NCBI GenBank assembly: GCA_037189645.1
Contig: JBBCIY010000004.1
Location: forward strand, 340,312-404,311
Reading direction: 5' to 3'
DNA from: Taishania sp037189645
Lineage (GTDB): Bacteria; Bacteroidota; Bacteroidia; Flavobacteriales_D; Crocinitomicaceae
DNA length: 64,000 nucleotides
A program made the position numbers and the translations under genes. This document shows positions 53,609 through 61,931 of the stretch, piece by piece; positions within the stretch are counted from its first letter, which is position 1, and each line of letters starts with the position of its first letter. The notes under the pieces are model-generated. The model did not search any database. It was not told where the DNA came from and was given only the letters and a program-made list of their open reading frames with translations.

Positions 53609-54922
53609 ATGAGAGGTTTTCGGGTACAGAAAAATAGTTGGTTGACCGGTTTGCTGGTGCTGGCCTCAGCGGTTGTCTGTTCACAAAAGAACGATTCGCT
53701 GAATGCATACGTTTATCCCGATTTTGTACGCATCGATACTTCCATGCGTTCCGCCTATCCGTTTGTTGATTTTTCCAGGAACAATTACAGGTTCTATACC
53801 GAAACGAGTCCGAATTTCGAATACCTGTATCACCAGCTGGATTCTATGATCCGTTTCCAGGACAGAAAACTGAATTTTTATCACATTGGCGGATCACACG
53901 TCCAGGCAGATATTTACACCAATGATGTGCGGATGTTCCTGCAGACAAATTATCCCCAATTGCCGGGAGAAAGGGGAATGGTATTTCCGTTTAGCCTGGC
54001 GGGAACAAACAATCCCGGGAATTACCGGTTTTACTCTCCATCCAGCTTTATCGGCCACCGGGTAGTGGTAAACAAAGATAAATCCGTTGATTTCGGAGTG
54101 CTTGGCGCAACGATCACGAGTGCTGATTCTGTTGTACAATTTTCCTTTCATCACCGGAATACCATGTCGAAACCGGGATTTTGCATATTGCGGGTTTTTC
54201 ACAATAAAGGAGAGCTGCCTTATGAGCTGAATTTCGGCGCGGACGAGATCCTGATCACTTCCGTTAAAAGAAACCAGGAGATCGGGTATACCGAAATTGA
54301 GTTTTCAGATGAGCTGGATTCGCTGGACCTGCAATTTTCACGTACGATCGCTCAGCATACGGAGCTGGAAATTTACGGGTTCCAGTTCATGAATGAGCAG
54401 CCCGGGATCTCCTACAATTCCATCGGGATCAACGGTGCGGGGCTGTATTCTTACCTGGATTGTTCCCGCTTTGAGGAACAACTGAAAACGTATCCTCCTG
54501 ATTTTTTCGCCTATTCCGTAGGAACGAACGATGCCAATGTTCCCTATGATAAATTTGATCCGTTGGTGTACAAGAGAAACCTGGAACAGATGATGAAGAT
54601 CGCTTTGCGTGCAAACCCGAAGTGTGCGTTGCTGCTCACGGTTCCCAATGATGCCTATTACCGCAAGCGACATCTGAACAGGAACATTGCCCGTGAGCGG
54701 GAAGTGATCATTGAGCTGGCAAGAGAATACAAAATGGCGGTGTGGGACCTGTATGGTGTCATGGGAGAGTTGGGATCCTCCAAAACATGGCAGCGGAACG
54801 GCCTGATGCAGGCAGACCTGGTCCATTTTACATCACCGGGCTATCACTTTAAAGGAGACCTGTTTATTGACGGATTTTTGAAGTACATGATCCAGATGGG
54901 AGAGCGGTTCAGGATCGATTGA
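53609..54922 (+). CDS. Second SGNH/GDSL hydrolase-like protein, exported
   Basis: A 437-residue protein starting at the base after the previous stop, with a signal-like segment (WLTGLLVLASAVVCS). Block I is HIGGSHVQADIYTND, with Ser after two glycines; block III is GTNDANVPYDKFDP; the Asp-x-x-His is in ADLVHFTSPGYHF. All three triad residues are present. It is a diverged paralogue of the upstream gene (SGNH core plus a beta-rich insertion, VVVNKDKSVDFGVLGA). Likely an esterase or O-acyl-modifying enzyme acting on extracellular polysaccharide; the substrate is unknown. Confidence 0.82.
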   Translation: MRGFRVQKNSWLTGLLVLASAVVCSQKNDSLNAYVYPDFVRIDTSMRSAYPFVDFSRNNYRFYTETSPNFEYLYHQLDSMIRFQDRKLNFYHIGGSHVQADIYTNDVRMFLQTNYPQLPGERGMVFPFSLAGTNNPGNYRFYSPSSFIGHRVVVNKDKSVDFGVLGATITSADSVVQFSFHHRNTMSKPGFCILRVFHNKGELPYELNFGADEILITSVKRNQEIGYTEIEFSDELDSLDLQFSRTIAQHTELEIYGFQFMNEQPGISYNSIGINGAGLYSYLDCSRFEEQLKTYPPDFFAYSVGTNDANVPYDKFDPLVYKRNLEQMMKIALRANPKCALLLTVPNDAYYRKRHLNRNIAREREVIIELAREYKMAVWDLYGVMGELGSSKTWQRNGLMQADLVHFTSPGYHFKGDLFIDGFLKYMIQMGERFRID

Positions 54923-54986
54923 TCGTTTAGTCTGTTCATTTCCAACCTTTTTCATTTTCCGATCGTTTCAGGAGAAAGTAACTATT

Positions 54987-57248
54987 ATGAAAAATCTATA
55001 TTCGTGTATTTTCCTGTTGTTCGCTGTGAATGCTTCAGCACAGATTGTAACTATCCCTGATGCCGCCTTTAAGGCAAAATTGCTGGAGGCAGATAATACC
55101 ATCCATATAGCTCAGGATGCTGCCGGCCAGAATATCCGGATAGACCTGAATCAAGATGGCGAGATACAGGCAAGTGAAGCTTTATTGGTTTACAGCCTGT
55201 CCGTCGACAACGCGGGGATTCAAAGCCTGACGGGTATAGAGAGCTTTACGAACCTGAGACAACTGTACTGTTCGTCGAATTTGCTTGTATCTCTGGATAT
55301 CAGCCAGAATGCGGACCTGGAGATCCTGAATTGTTCTCACAATCAGCTAGTACAGCTTGATGTGAGTAACCAGCCGGATTTACATTACCTGGATTGTTCT
55401 TACAACCTGGTTACAAGCCTGGATGTCAGTAGTAATCTGAGCTTAAGTACCCTGATTTGTCATGTCAACCAGCTGGCAACTCTGGACGTTGTCAATAATG
55501 TTAACCTGGTAAGCCTTACCTGCCGTAATAATTTGCTGACAGAGCTGGAGCTGGGAAATCATCCGTACCTGAATGGATTATCCTGCGATACCAATCAATT
55601 GACAAGCCTGTATCTGGATGGTTGCGATTCTTTATACTCTCTGAATTGTACCAGCAATCAACTGGAATCCATAGACGCAGGCAATAATCCACTTTTGGGA
55701 ATTCTTTCCTCTTCAGGCAATGATCCGCTCACATTCCTGAATATTAAAAATGGAAATACAAACTACTTTCCAGCACTTTACCTCAACAATCCCAACTTAC
55801 AGTTTATTTGTGCCGAGCCTGTTTTCCTAGGTGAAATTCAGCAAATTGTCAATTCCATGGAGCTGACCAACTGTCATGTCGGCATCTACTGTAATTTTAC
55901 TCCGGGTGGAACATTCTATTCCATCCAGGGAACGGCCAGGATGGATGTGAACGAAGATGGTTGCGATGTTGCAGATATTGATTATCCGAACCTGAACCTT
56001 TCCATTTCTGACGGAACCGTATCGGGAACATTCATTGCCAGCCAGTCCGGCAGCTATTCTGTTCCTGTGCAGGAAGGGCAGTATACGCTCGTTCCTCACA
56101 CGGAAAATCCTGGTTATTTCAATGTTTCACCTTCCGTTGTAACAATTGATTTTCCTGCAGATGCAAGCCCGTTTGTACAGGATTTTTGTATCACCCCCAA
56201 TGGGAATCACTCTGATGTGGAAATCGTTTTCAGCCCGATCATTAGCGCCCGTCCCGGATTTGAGGCTTCTTACCGGTTACTTTACAGGAACAAGGGCAAC
56301 CAGGTCGAGGACGGTACTGTTTCCCTGGCTTTTGACGAGACAGTGCTTGAGTTTATTTCCGCTACGGAATCGATTGACAACCAGTCAGGGAATATTTTTT
56401 CGTGGAATTATACTGGTCTGAATCCTTTTGAGTCACGAAACATCGATGTCGTTTTTAATGTGAATGGCCCGATGGATGTCCCGGCGATTGAGATTGATGA
56501 CATTCTGAACTTTAATGCGGTGATTTCCACCGGAAATACCGATGAAACCCCCGATGATAATGTATTTGAGCTGAACCAGGTTGTTGTAGGGGCGTACGAT
56601 CCGAATGACAAAACGTGCCTGCAGGGAGAAATTGTAGGCCCGGACCGGGTTGGAGCATACGTGCACTATCTTATCCGTTTTGAGAATACCGGGAATTATC
56701 CTGCCGAGCATATTGTTGTGAAAGATGAAATTGATGAGGCGAAATTTGACATCACATCTCTGATTCCCCTCGATGGAAGCCATTCATTCTATACGAAAAT
56801 CAATGGCAATCAGGTGGAATTTATCTTTGAGAACATTCAGCTTGATTTCAATGATGATGCAAACGATGGTTACGTACTGTTTAAAATCAAAACGAAATCT
56901 TCTCTGGCTGTAGGGCAGTCATTTTCCAACTACGCGGACATTTACTTTGACTACAATTTCCCGGTTACAACCAATACATACGTGACGCATATTCAGGTGC
57001 TGGGACTGGAAGAACCGGGGTTTGAAAGCGGATTGCTGCTCTATCCGAACCCGGCAGTTGATTACTTGACCATCCGTTCACAAAACGACGCGTTGATCCG
57101 GTCTGTTGAGGTGCATAGTGTTTCCGGGCAGCAGATATTGACGAGTGAGCAACCGGTGATTGAGACCTCTTCCCTGGAAAAAGGTGCTTATATCGTGAAA
57201 GTCATTACCGATAAAGGGATCGGAAGCAGTATGTTTGTGAAAAGATAG
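54987..57248 (+). CDS. Leucine-rich repeat surface protein with DUF7619-like and type A T9SS domains
   Basis: A 753-residue exported protein with a signal peptide (MKNLYSCIFLLFAVNASAQ). The N-terminal VTIPDAAFKAKLLEA plus a calcium-like DLNQDGEIQASEA segment leads to about nine Bacteroidota-type LRRs (residues 85-258) of the pattern L-x-x-L-x-C-x-x-N-x-L-x-x-L-D-V. Residues 310-420 form a cysteine-containing beta domain. The pre-tail module YDPNDKTCLQGEIVG to YFDYNFPV matches that of the protein at 16468, and the last 75 residues are a type A sorting domain (LYPNPAVDYLTIR). It is probably a cell-surface binding protein. It follows the SGNH pair after a 64-base gap. Confidence 0.87.
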   Translation: MKNLYSCIFLLFAVNASAQIVTIPDAAFKAKLLEADNTIHIAQDAAGQNIRIDLNQDGEIQASEALLVYSLSVDNAGIQSLTGIESFTNLRQLYCSSNLLVSLDISQNADLEILNCSHNQLVQLDVSNQPDLHYLDCSYNLVTSLDVSSNLSLSTLICHVNQLATLDVVNNVNLVSLTCRNNLLTELELGNHPYLNGLSCDTNQLTSLYLDGCDSLYSLNCTSNQLESIDAGNNPLLGILSSSGNDPLTFLNIKNGNTNYFPALYLNNPNLQFICAEPVFLGEIQQIVNSMELTNCHVGIYCNFTPGGTFYSIQGTARMDVNEDGCDVADIDYPNLNLSISDGTVSGTFIASQSGSYSVPVQEGQYTLVPHTENPGYFNVSPSVVTIDFPADASPFVQDFCITPNGNHSDVEIVFSPIISARPGFEASYRLLYRNKGNQVEDGTVSLAFDETVLEFISATESIDNQSGNIFSWNYTGLNPFESRNIDVVFNVNGPMDVPAIEIDDILNFNAVISTGNTDETPDDNVFELNQVVVGAYDPNDKTCLQGEIVGPDRVGAYVHYLIRFENTGNYPAEHIVVKDEIDEAKFDITSLIPLDGSHSFYTKINGNQVEFIFENIQLDFNDDANDGYVLFKIKTKSSLAVGQSFSNYADIYFDYNFPVTTNTYVTHIQVLGLEEPGFESGLLLYPNPAVDYLTIRSQNDALIRSVEVHSVSGQQILTSEQPVIETSSLEKGAYIVKVITDKGIGSSMFVKR

Positions 57249-57377
57249 GGCTTGTTTCAGCTAGTTAAAACAGATATTTTTTCCGTTTCTCCAACTATTT
57301 ATTTCATCTTTTTAACTGTAATGATTCTATTTGGATAATTCATTTATTGACTGCACTACCGAGTGAAAATCTACTGC

Positions 57378-57827
57378 TTACCACCTACTGTAAAGAAAGA
57401 TTGAATAAATCAATACGCCTAACAATAAGTAAAGTATTTTAAGATCCTTCCTTTTTACATAAGCAGAATAAACATTTTGAAAAATCAAAAGCCAGATAAA
57501 CGTGACTGTTGCGAGTAATTTTATAAAATACAGCCAGCTGAATGATGGAGCTAAAACGATGATAACTAACTGAGTTGAAATATAAAGAGTACTTACTAAG
57601 AAAAAAAACTTACTATTTTTCCGGAATGAAATTCCAATGAGTGACATTAAAGATAATGTTAAAATGATCCATTCATGGTTCATTCGAGTAAGCACAATAG
57701 TAAAATCCAGTTCTTTTCCGGAATAGAAATACAGGTTTTTTAACCTCAAGAATCGCCAGTGTATAAAATTTAGATAGAGGGCTATCAATACAAGATTAAC
57801 AAAAATCAAAAGATGTTGTTTCTTCAT
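57378..57827 (-). CDS. Small four-helix membrane protein beside the Rhs cassette array
   Basis: A 149-residue hydrophobic protein with about four helices (residues 5-22, 48-66, 75-95, 102-120, and possibly 131-146) separated by short basic loops. I do not recognise a family. It is AT-rich and lies just downstream, on the same strand, of a decayed RHS-core fragment, where an immunity gene would be expected. A membrane immunity protein for a lost pore-forming toxin is a plausible guess; an unrelated chromosomal gene at the array boundary is equally possible. Confidence 0.55.
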   Translation of the reverse strand: MKKQHLLIFVNLVLIALYLNFIHWRFLRLKNLYFYSGKELDFTIVLTRMNHEWIILTLSLMSLIGISFRKNSKFFFLVSTLYISTQLVIIVLAPSFSWLYFIKLLATVTFIWLLIFQNVYSAYVKRKDLKILYLLLGVLIYSIFLYSRW

Positions 57828-57898
57828 AATTATGTTTGTAAACGCTCTATTTACGTATATACATTAATTTGTGTTTATTTTTTCCTATTGAAATCGTG

Positions 57899-58126
57899 TC
57901 ATTTCCTATAAACTGAACTCCGTCGTATAGCTGTTCCCATTTCCATTCCGTTGTAGCTATAGCGGTATGCATTTGCCACATGGTCTTTGCTTCTTTCCGG
58001 CATCAGCATCCCGAATGGGTAGTAATCCGCTGTTCTGATCAGAACTGTGTATTCAAAGAACGAATTTGTGCATGAAAGATAGTAATTTTTCATCAGTACA
58101 TTGATGGCACTACCTTATACATTTCA
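57899..58126 (-). pseudogene. Decayed Rhs core fragment (frameshifted)
   Basis: From 58126 to 57937 the minus strand matches, with about four differences, the RHS-core copy at 60553-60364, including DYYPFGMLMPERSKDHVA. At GGAATGGAAATGG it jumps to a segment whose codons spell GNSYTTEF in another frame, consistent with a deletion of about 22 bases relative to the intact copy, and ends at TAG (57899). No complete tip follows before the membrane protein gene. It lacks a start codon and promoter, so it is a broken remnant. Confidence 0.8.
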
Positions 58127-58164
58127 AGAGAACAAAGGACTGTAACACAGGTAAATACATTTTA

Positions 58165-58208
58165 ACCTGCTAATCTGATACGCGACCCAACACATTGGCG
58201 ACATTACC
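58165..58208 (-). repeat. Post-immunity spacer repeat, copy 1
   Basis: A 44-base segment containing CCTGCTAATCTGATACGCGA and GGCGACATTACC recurs at 60606-60661. It follows directly after the stop of the small gene at 58204. Confidence 0.75.
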
Positions 58209-58464
58209 GACCCTTGATTTGATGTGCAATTCCATTCACTATAAATCCAGGACCAGTAATGGATACACCAATATATGTTTCTATTTCAACTATCAATGTA
58301 ACTCCATCTATGATCACAGAATATTGTTTAAACTCTTGGGAGCCACCAATCCCTTTTATCTCCTCAACAATCTTTCCCCCTTTATCAATCAGAATTTGTT
58401 TTAATTTTCGTATAAGATCATTATCGTATTCTGTACCAAGTACAATCGTTTTCAAATCATCCAT
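58204..58464 (-). CDS. Small protein, immunity candidate (unknown family)
   Basis: An 86-residue protein starting MDDLKTIVLGTEYDND. The ATG at 58464 is preferred over a GTG at 58497, because it leaves an 8-base rather than 41-base overlap with the upstream gene. Predicted alternating helices and strands (LIRKLKQILIDKGGKIVEEIK, then SVIIDGVTLIVEIETYIG) suggest a small alpha/beta protein. No family is recognised. It is the last gene of the fourth cassette and its TAA lies within a GGTAATGTC seam motif. An immunity protein is a context-only inference. Confidence 0.5.
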   Translation of the reverse strand: MDDLKTIVLGTEYDNDLIRKLKQILIDKGGKIVEEIKGIGGSQEFKQYSVIIDGVTLIVEIETYIGVSITGPGFIVNGIAHQIKGR

Positions 58465-58843
58465 ACTTCTTATTTTTATTTTCTGCTCCTTCTTCACAAT
58501 CTACAATAGAAACTACTTTAGGGTCTTTCAACGAAAATCTAATTAATACTGTATCTCCTACTTTGAATTTCTCAGTACAACTATTAAGTTGCACTCCGTA
58601 TGGCCTATAGATTTTACCCTTTATCTTATATTCTACATATAGAGAATTGCTCCCTTTATATCCAGAAGATTTATTTGTAACAGTTGCTATAATAGTATTG
58701 GATTCTTCTAATAGTTTTTCTCTCCTAAGTTCCTTTAAATAAATAATTCCATAAAGAACTGTTATTACAAGAATAATATATAAAATACCACTCTTTTTGA
58801 CAGATTTCAAATCCACCTTACTCATACCAAACCACAATATCAT
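58457..58843 (-). CDS. Membrane-anchored immunity candidate, DUF3592-like
   Basis: A 128-residue protein with one transmembrane helix (residues 20-40, YIILVITVLYGIIYL) and a beta-rich soluble domain ending GDTVLIRFSLKDPKVVSIVDC. The ATG at 58843 or 58825 could be the start. It is a paralogue of the gene at 58857, sharing the helix-plus-domain layout and the GDT-x-LI-x-(8)-DP-x-x-V-x-x-x-D pattern. Its place after an Rhs tip suggests an immunity protein. The domain resembles DUF3592-type small membrane proteins; the match is weak. Confidence 0.6.
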   Translation of the reverse strand: MILWFGMSKVDLKSVKKSGILYIILVITVLYGIIYLKELRREKLLEESNTIIATVTNKSSGYKGSNSLYVEYKIKGKIYRPYGVQLNSCTEKFKVGDTVLIRFSLKDPKVVSIVDCEEGAENKNKKYG

Positions 58844-58856
58844 TTTAAAACTTTTA

Positions 58857-59228
58857 TTATTTACCTTTCAAATGTTTGTATTTCTGCATGTAATACTTAT
58901 CGATAACTTCTACTAATGTAGGGTCTTCTATTGCATATTTTATCAAGATGGTATCGCCAATATTTAAAAAATCATAGTCTCCTCCCCATATTTTTGCTTC
59001 AAGTCTTTTGGAGTTAACTTCAAAATAAACTGTTGCTCCTCCACGAACGGTTCTTCCCTTCTTTATAATTATTGCGGTACTATTCTGAGTTCTTTTTAAT
59101 TGTTCTTCTCGTTTAAATTGAAAATAAATAGCTCCTATAAAAGCTAATACAAACAGAATTAGCACAATAATTATTTTTTTCTTTGACCCCAATTCATATT
59201 TTGGAGCTTTTCTACTAATATATGGCAT
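58857..59228 (-). CDS. Membrane-anchored immunity candidate, paralogue of the next gene
   Basis: A 123-residue protein with a basic N-terminus, one helix (residues 18-35, IIIVLILFVLAFIGAIYF) and a soluble domain with GGDYDFLNIGDTILIKYAIEDP. The start is eight bases after the stop of the orphan Rhs tip at 59237, the classic toxin-immunity spacing. A membrane-located immunity protein fits a tip with hydrophobic helices. The pair with 58457 probably arose by duplication. Confidence 0.65.
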   Translation of the reverse strand: MPYISRKAPKYELGSKKKIIIVLILFVLAFIGAIYFQFKREEQLKRTQNSTAIIIKKGRTVRGGATVYFEVNSKRLEAKIWGGDYDFLNIGDTILIKYAIEDPTLVEVIDKYYMQKYKHLKGK

Positions 59229-59236
59229 ATTTTTTA

Positions 59237-60526
59237 TTATTTAGAATTAAGTTCTCCAAGTTGTTTTTCTAAGTTATTCATTACTCTACCACCTATAGCC
59301 TGTTGCGTATTACCAAAAATAAAACCACTAACAGGTCCGGTTAAATTGTATAATGGGGCAACTCCTCCATTAATTACATTTCCTAATGTAATACCTATAT
59401 TTTGGTTAAATAAGTGTTTAATTTTATTTTCACTTGGAGTCCAGTTAATTAACCCACCTCCTGCACCAATAAGTGATTGATTGAGTATAGAAAATTTTCC
59501 TACAAAAATAGAAGCTGCGTATTCAAATGCATTATGATCTAAAAAAGGGTTCATACTACCACTTGAAATACTCTGAGTAATATAATTGCCACCAATATTT
59601 AAATATCCTCCATTCTTCCCGAATATGTTATGATAAGACCGTAAGGCCTGCCACGAATATTTACCTGTTAATCTGGCTCCCTGTAAGGCATAATTGGTTC
59701 CCGTTGTCAGGTAAGATAGCCAGATTGGTGCGGTTTCTACTGCTCCGGCAATGGCAATTGGAGCAGCAAGCCCTCCGATGAGGGTTCCTCCTATGATGTT
59801 GTCGGTAGCGCTGGTCTGAGCCCTCCTGTATTCCCACGATTCCCGCATTGAATGGTTCGGATTTGTTTTCAGTGGATCATGGAAAGGTCTCAGGTTGGAG
59901 CCACCGCCAAAATGGTTCTCCAAAGTCATCGCTTTTAGCCATTCTGAACCTTTTCCACCCTTATTAGATTCCAATGACGCTTTATATTTAGCTTCTCCGA
60001 TAGCTGTGTCAAGTTTATATTTGAATTGACTATAAACAGTTGGCCTTTCTGCTTCCGTTCCGACTTCTCCTAAACTCCGTGTCCATACATTGTTTCCTTC
60101 TTCATCCGGGCCATACATGTAGGACTTGCCGTCATCTGCCGTTGCCACTTGCCCATTTTCAGCATTTTCCGGTAACCCTGTAGGTTCCCCCTCTAAGCCT
60201 AACGGATCGGTAAAATAGACCGGATTGTTATTAAACGCAACATACGGGCTCATCCATGGAAACTGATGCATCAACGGATCTAAACTCAGCCACCTACCCA
60301 ATCGTGGGTCATACTGTCTGAACTCTGTGGTGTAGGAATTTCCGTTCCCCTTCACCTCGTTGTCCATTTCCATTCCGTTGTAGCCATAGCGGTATGCATT
60401 TGCCACATGGTCTTTGCTTCTTTCCGGCATCAGCATCCCGAACGGGTAGTAATCCGCTGTTCTGATCAGAACTGTGTATTCAAAGAACGAATTTGTGCAT
60501 GAAAGATAGTAATTTTTCATCAACAC
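59237..60526 (-). CDS. Orphan Rhs core plus hydrophobic toxin tip (displaced cassette)
   Basis: A 429-codon frame that lacks the Rhs shell. Residues 20-111 are the end of the RHS-repeat-associated core (DYYPFGMLMP, YDPRLGRWLSLDPL, SPYVAFNNNPVYFTDPLG), and 112-429 are a tip with a Gly-rich hydrophobic segment near residues 240-275 (GGTLIGGLAAPIAIAGA) and further Gly-rich stretches to the end. There is no Hint domain. The start used (GTG 60526 or ATG 60520) follows an in-frame TAA, so this is a silent displaced tip rather than a live gene. The tip may act on membranes, in agreement with the two membrane-anchored candidate immunity proteins after it (inference). Confidence 0.75.
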   Translation of the reverse strand: MLMKNYYLSCTNSFFEYTVLIRTADYYPFGMLMPERSKDHVANAYRYGYNGMEMDNEVKGNGNSYTTEFRQYDPRLGRWLSLDPLMHQFPWMSPYVAFNNNPVYFTDPLGLEGEPTGLPENAENGQVATADDGKSYMYGPDEEGNNVWTRSLGEVGTEAERPTVYSQFKYKLDTAIGEAKYKASLESNKGGKGSEWLKAMTLENHFGGGSNLRPFHDPLKTNPNHSMRESWEYRRAQTSATDNIIGGTLIGGLAAPIAIAGAVETAPIWLSYLTTGTNYALQGARLTGKYSWQALRSYHNIFGKNGGYLNIGGNYITQSISSGSMNPFLDHNAFEYAASIFVGKFSILNQSLIGAGGGLINWTPSENKIKHLFNQNIGITLGNVINGGVAPLYNLTGPVSGFIFGNTQQAIGGRVMNNLEKQLGELNSK

Positions 60527-60553
60527 ATTGATGGCACTACCTTATACATTTCA
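60220..60553 (-). repeat. RHS-core repeat, copy 2
   Basis: About 334 bases. The part 60220-60377 matches 63843-64000 of the live Rhs gene, and 60364-60553 matches 58126-57937. These blocks are the likely sites of homologous recombination between tips. Confidence 0.85.
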
Positions 60554-60605
60554 TACTGACTGATTCTTTATAGTATTGGATTCCCATCCTGTTTAAAAAC
60601 CAACC

Positions 60606-60661
60606 ACCTGCTAATCTGATACGCGACCACACATTGAATACATTACCCCGGCGACATTACC
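60606..60661 (-). repeat. Post-immunity spacer repeat, copy 2
   Basis: The sequence CCTGCTAATCTGATACGCGA and GGCGACATTACC of copy 1 recur here with about 12 extra bases, which include another CATTACC. It starts at the stop codon of the immunity gene at 60661. Confidence 0.75.
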
Positions 60662-61134
60662 TAATTATAATAATAGTGATTTATTATAAATCCCCTGTCA
60701 TCATACAAATCAAATACCGTCAAATTTTCATCACTATTAACAAACAAAAGAAGTTTGACTGATAACGCTGGCTCGTATGCTAAATCATGGTTATAATGTC
60801 TCTGCAAAAGTTCTTCGAAAAATTTAATGTCTAAATTATTATCATCAATGACAATAATTCCAGGATCTTCCTCACCTTTATATTCTTGTACTACAGTATA
60901 TGAATTCTGTATTTGCTTAAAGAAGTCTATTATTTTATTATTTTCCTCCCAAAATTTAACTTCCATAGTAAATTCTTTTTTTACATAATTTTGTATTAGA
61001 GCTAATACAAAACCCACTCTTCTTGAAAAGCTATAATCATCAAAATAGTATCTACTCCATACTAATCTTTTATCTTCCTCAAACTTCTTATAGTTTTTAT
61101 ATATTTTTATAAATTTATTATACTTAGTCTTCAT
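60661..61134 (-). CDS. DUF3885-like immunity candidate
   Basis: A 157-residue soluble protein, AT-rich in its DNA. The C-terminal LTVFDLYDDRGFIIN matches the DDRG ending characteristic of DUF3885, seen in immunity contexts of Rhs and related toxins. It starts five bases after the stop of the Ntox21-like tip fragment. The end of the protein (HYYYN) and spacing indicate an intact gene. Function as the antidote to the upstream tip is inferred from position. Confidence 0.7.
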   Translation of the reverse strand: MKTKYNKFIKIYKNYKKFEEDKRLVWSRYYFDDYSFSRRVGFVLALIQNYVKKEFTMEVKFWEENNKIIDFFKQIQNSYTVVQEYKGEEDPGIIVIDDNNLDIKFFEELLQRHYNHDLAYEPALSVKLLLFVNSDENLTVFDLYDDRGFIINHYYYN

Positions 61135-61139
61135 AATAT

Positions 61140-61475
61140 CTACTTTTTAAAGATGTTCAAATTTTCATCTGCTGTACCTATTCTGTGCAATTTCCCATTG
61201 CGTTGTTCAAAAACTTTCCATACTCCTCCATTATGGCTTCCTCTATTATTTCCACTTCCAACATCTCTGGAATAATACTTTCCTTTATATTCATATACCT
61301 TTTGGCCGTGTTGATATCCAAACTGTTTTGTTTCATTAAAGCCCTTAGGAACAGATTTTAAAACTCCTTTTGCAGTTTTCTTAGTTACTACGGTCGCACA
61401 TGGATTATCATTATGCACCAATATTTGCTGCTCACTAACAAAGAGATAATATTCATATTTTACAATAGTTAAATC
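61140..61475 (-). pseudogene. Orphan Hint tail plus Ntox21-like toxin tip
   Basis: The minus strand is open from 61475 to a TAG at 61140 (111 codons) with no good start. The first residues (YYLFVSEQQILVHNDNPC) copy the end of the Hint domain of the live gene at 62590, where HTYFVGEQQILVHNDNPC is found. The tip ends with SHNGGVWKVFEQRNGKLHR and IGTADENLN, which resemble the C-terminal part of Ntox21-type predicted RNase toxins (HNGG-x-WK, then GT-x-D). It is a displaced tip without the shell or the start of the Hint domain, kept next to its immunity gene. Confidence 0.7.
61372..61443 (-). repeat. Hint-tail repeat, copy a
   Basis: About 72 bases nearly identical to 62819-62890, covering the QQILVHNDNPC codons at the end of the Hint domain. 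It marks the left-over homology at a tip-exchange point. Confidence 0.8.
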
Positions 61476-61512
61476 TCAATTCCTAACGATAGTGCTTTGG
61501 GCGATGATAACA

Positions 61513-61929
61513 CTACTCATTGGAATCTATTAAATATAGATCGAAATCAATTTCTGCCTTAAATAGGTTTAAAAAATCAAGAATCTTTCTATTCACATAG
61601 ATTGCAGGCTTTACTTCATCAACAATTTCCACTACTACAAACAATTTTACTTCTAATTCAAGTTCTTTTACAAACGGAAGAATATAATCTATTTTTGTTT
61701 CTAAAATATGAACTAAGTGATCGGTTAATTCATCAAAAAAAAGTGTCTCAACAAATCCGGTAGAATAACTCCAACTAGTTTCTTTCCAAGTTAAATTTTC
61801 TCGATTTGGTATTGCATCTCCCTTTTTGTGAAAAGAAATTCCCTCAATGCCTATATTCTGTGTTAAGTGTTCCGGATTAAAAGAATCTCCGAAAATTGAA
61901 AATGTTAATTTAATTTTTGTTTGCTCCAT
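61513..61929 (-). CDS. DUF4279-like immunity candidate
   Basis: A 138-residue acidic protein. KLTFSIFGDSFNPEHLTQNIG near the N-terminus and FHKKGDAIPN match the DUF4279 pattern (F-S-I-x-G-D-x-F-x-P). DUF4279 proteins commonly follow polymorphic toxins as immunity proteins. Its ATG lies two bases after the stop of the small orphan tip at 61932, so that fragment is its presumed target. Confidence 0.75.
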   Translation of the reverse strand: MEQTKIKLTFSIFGDSFNPEHLTQNIGIEGISFHKKGDAIPNRENLTWKETSWSYSTGFVETLFFDELTDHLVHILETKIDYILPFVKELELEVKLFVVVEIVDEVKPAIYVNRKILDFLNLFKAEIDFDLYLIDSNE

Positions 61930-61931
61930 AA

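Noticed and set aside
57899..58093. 64-codon frame read as a real small protein
   Set aside because: It is a truncated, frameshifted copy of the RHS core found at 60364-60553.
58464..58497. GTG start adding 11 residues to the 58204 gene
   Set aside because: It would overlap the upstream gene by 41 bases; the ATG at 58464 gives a normal short overlap.
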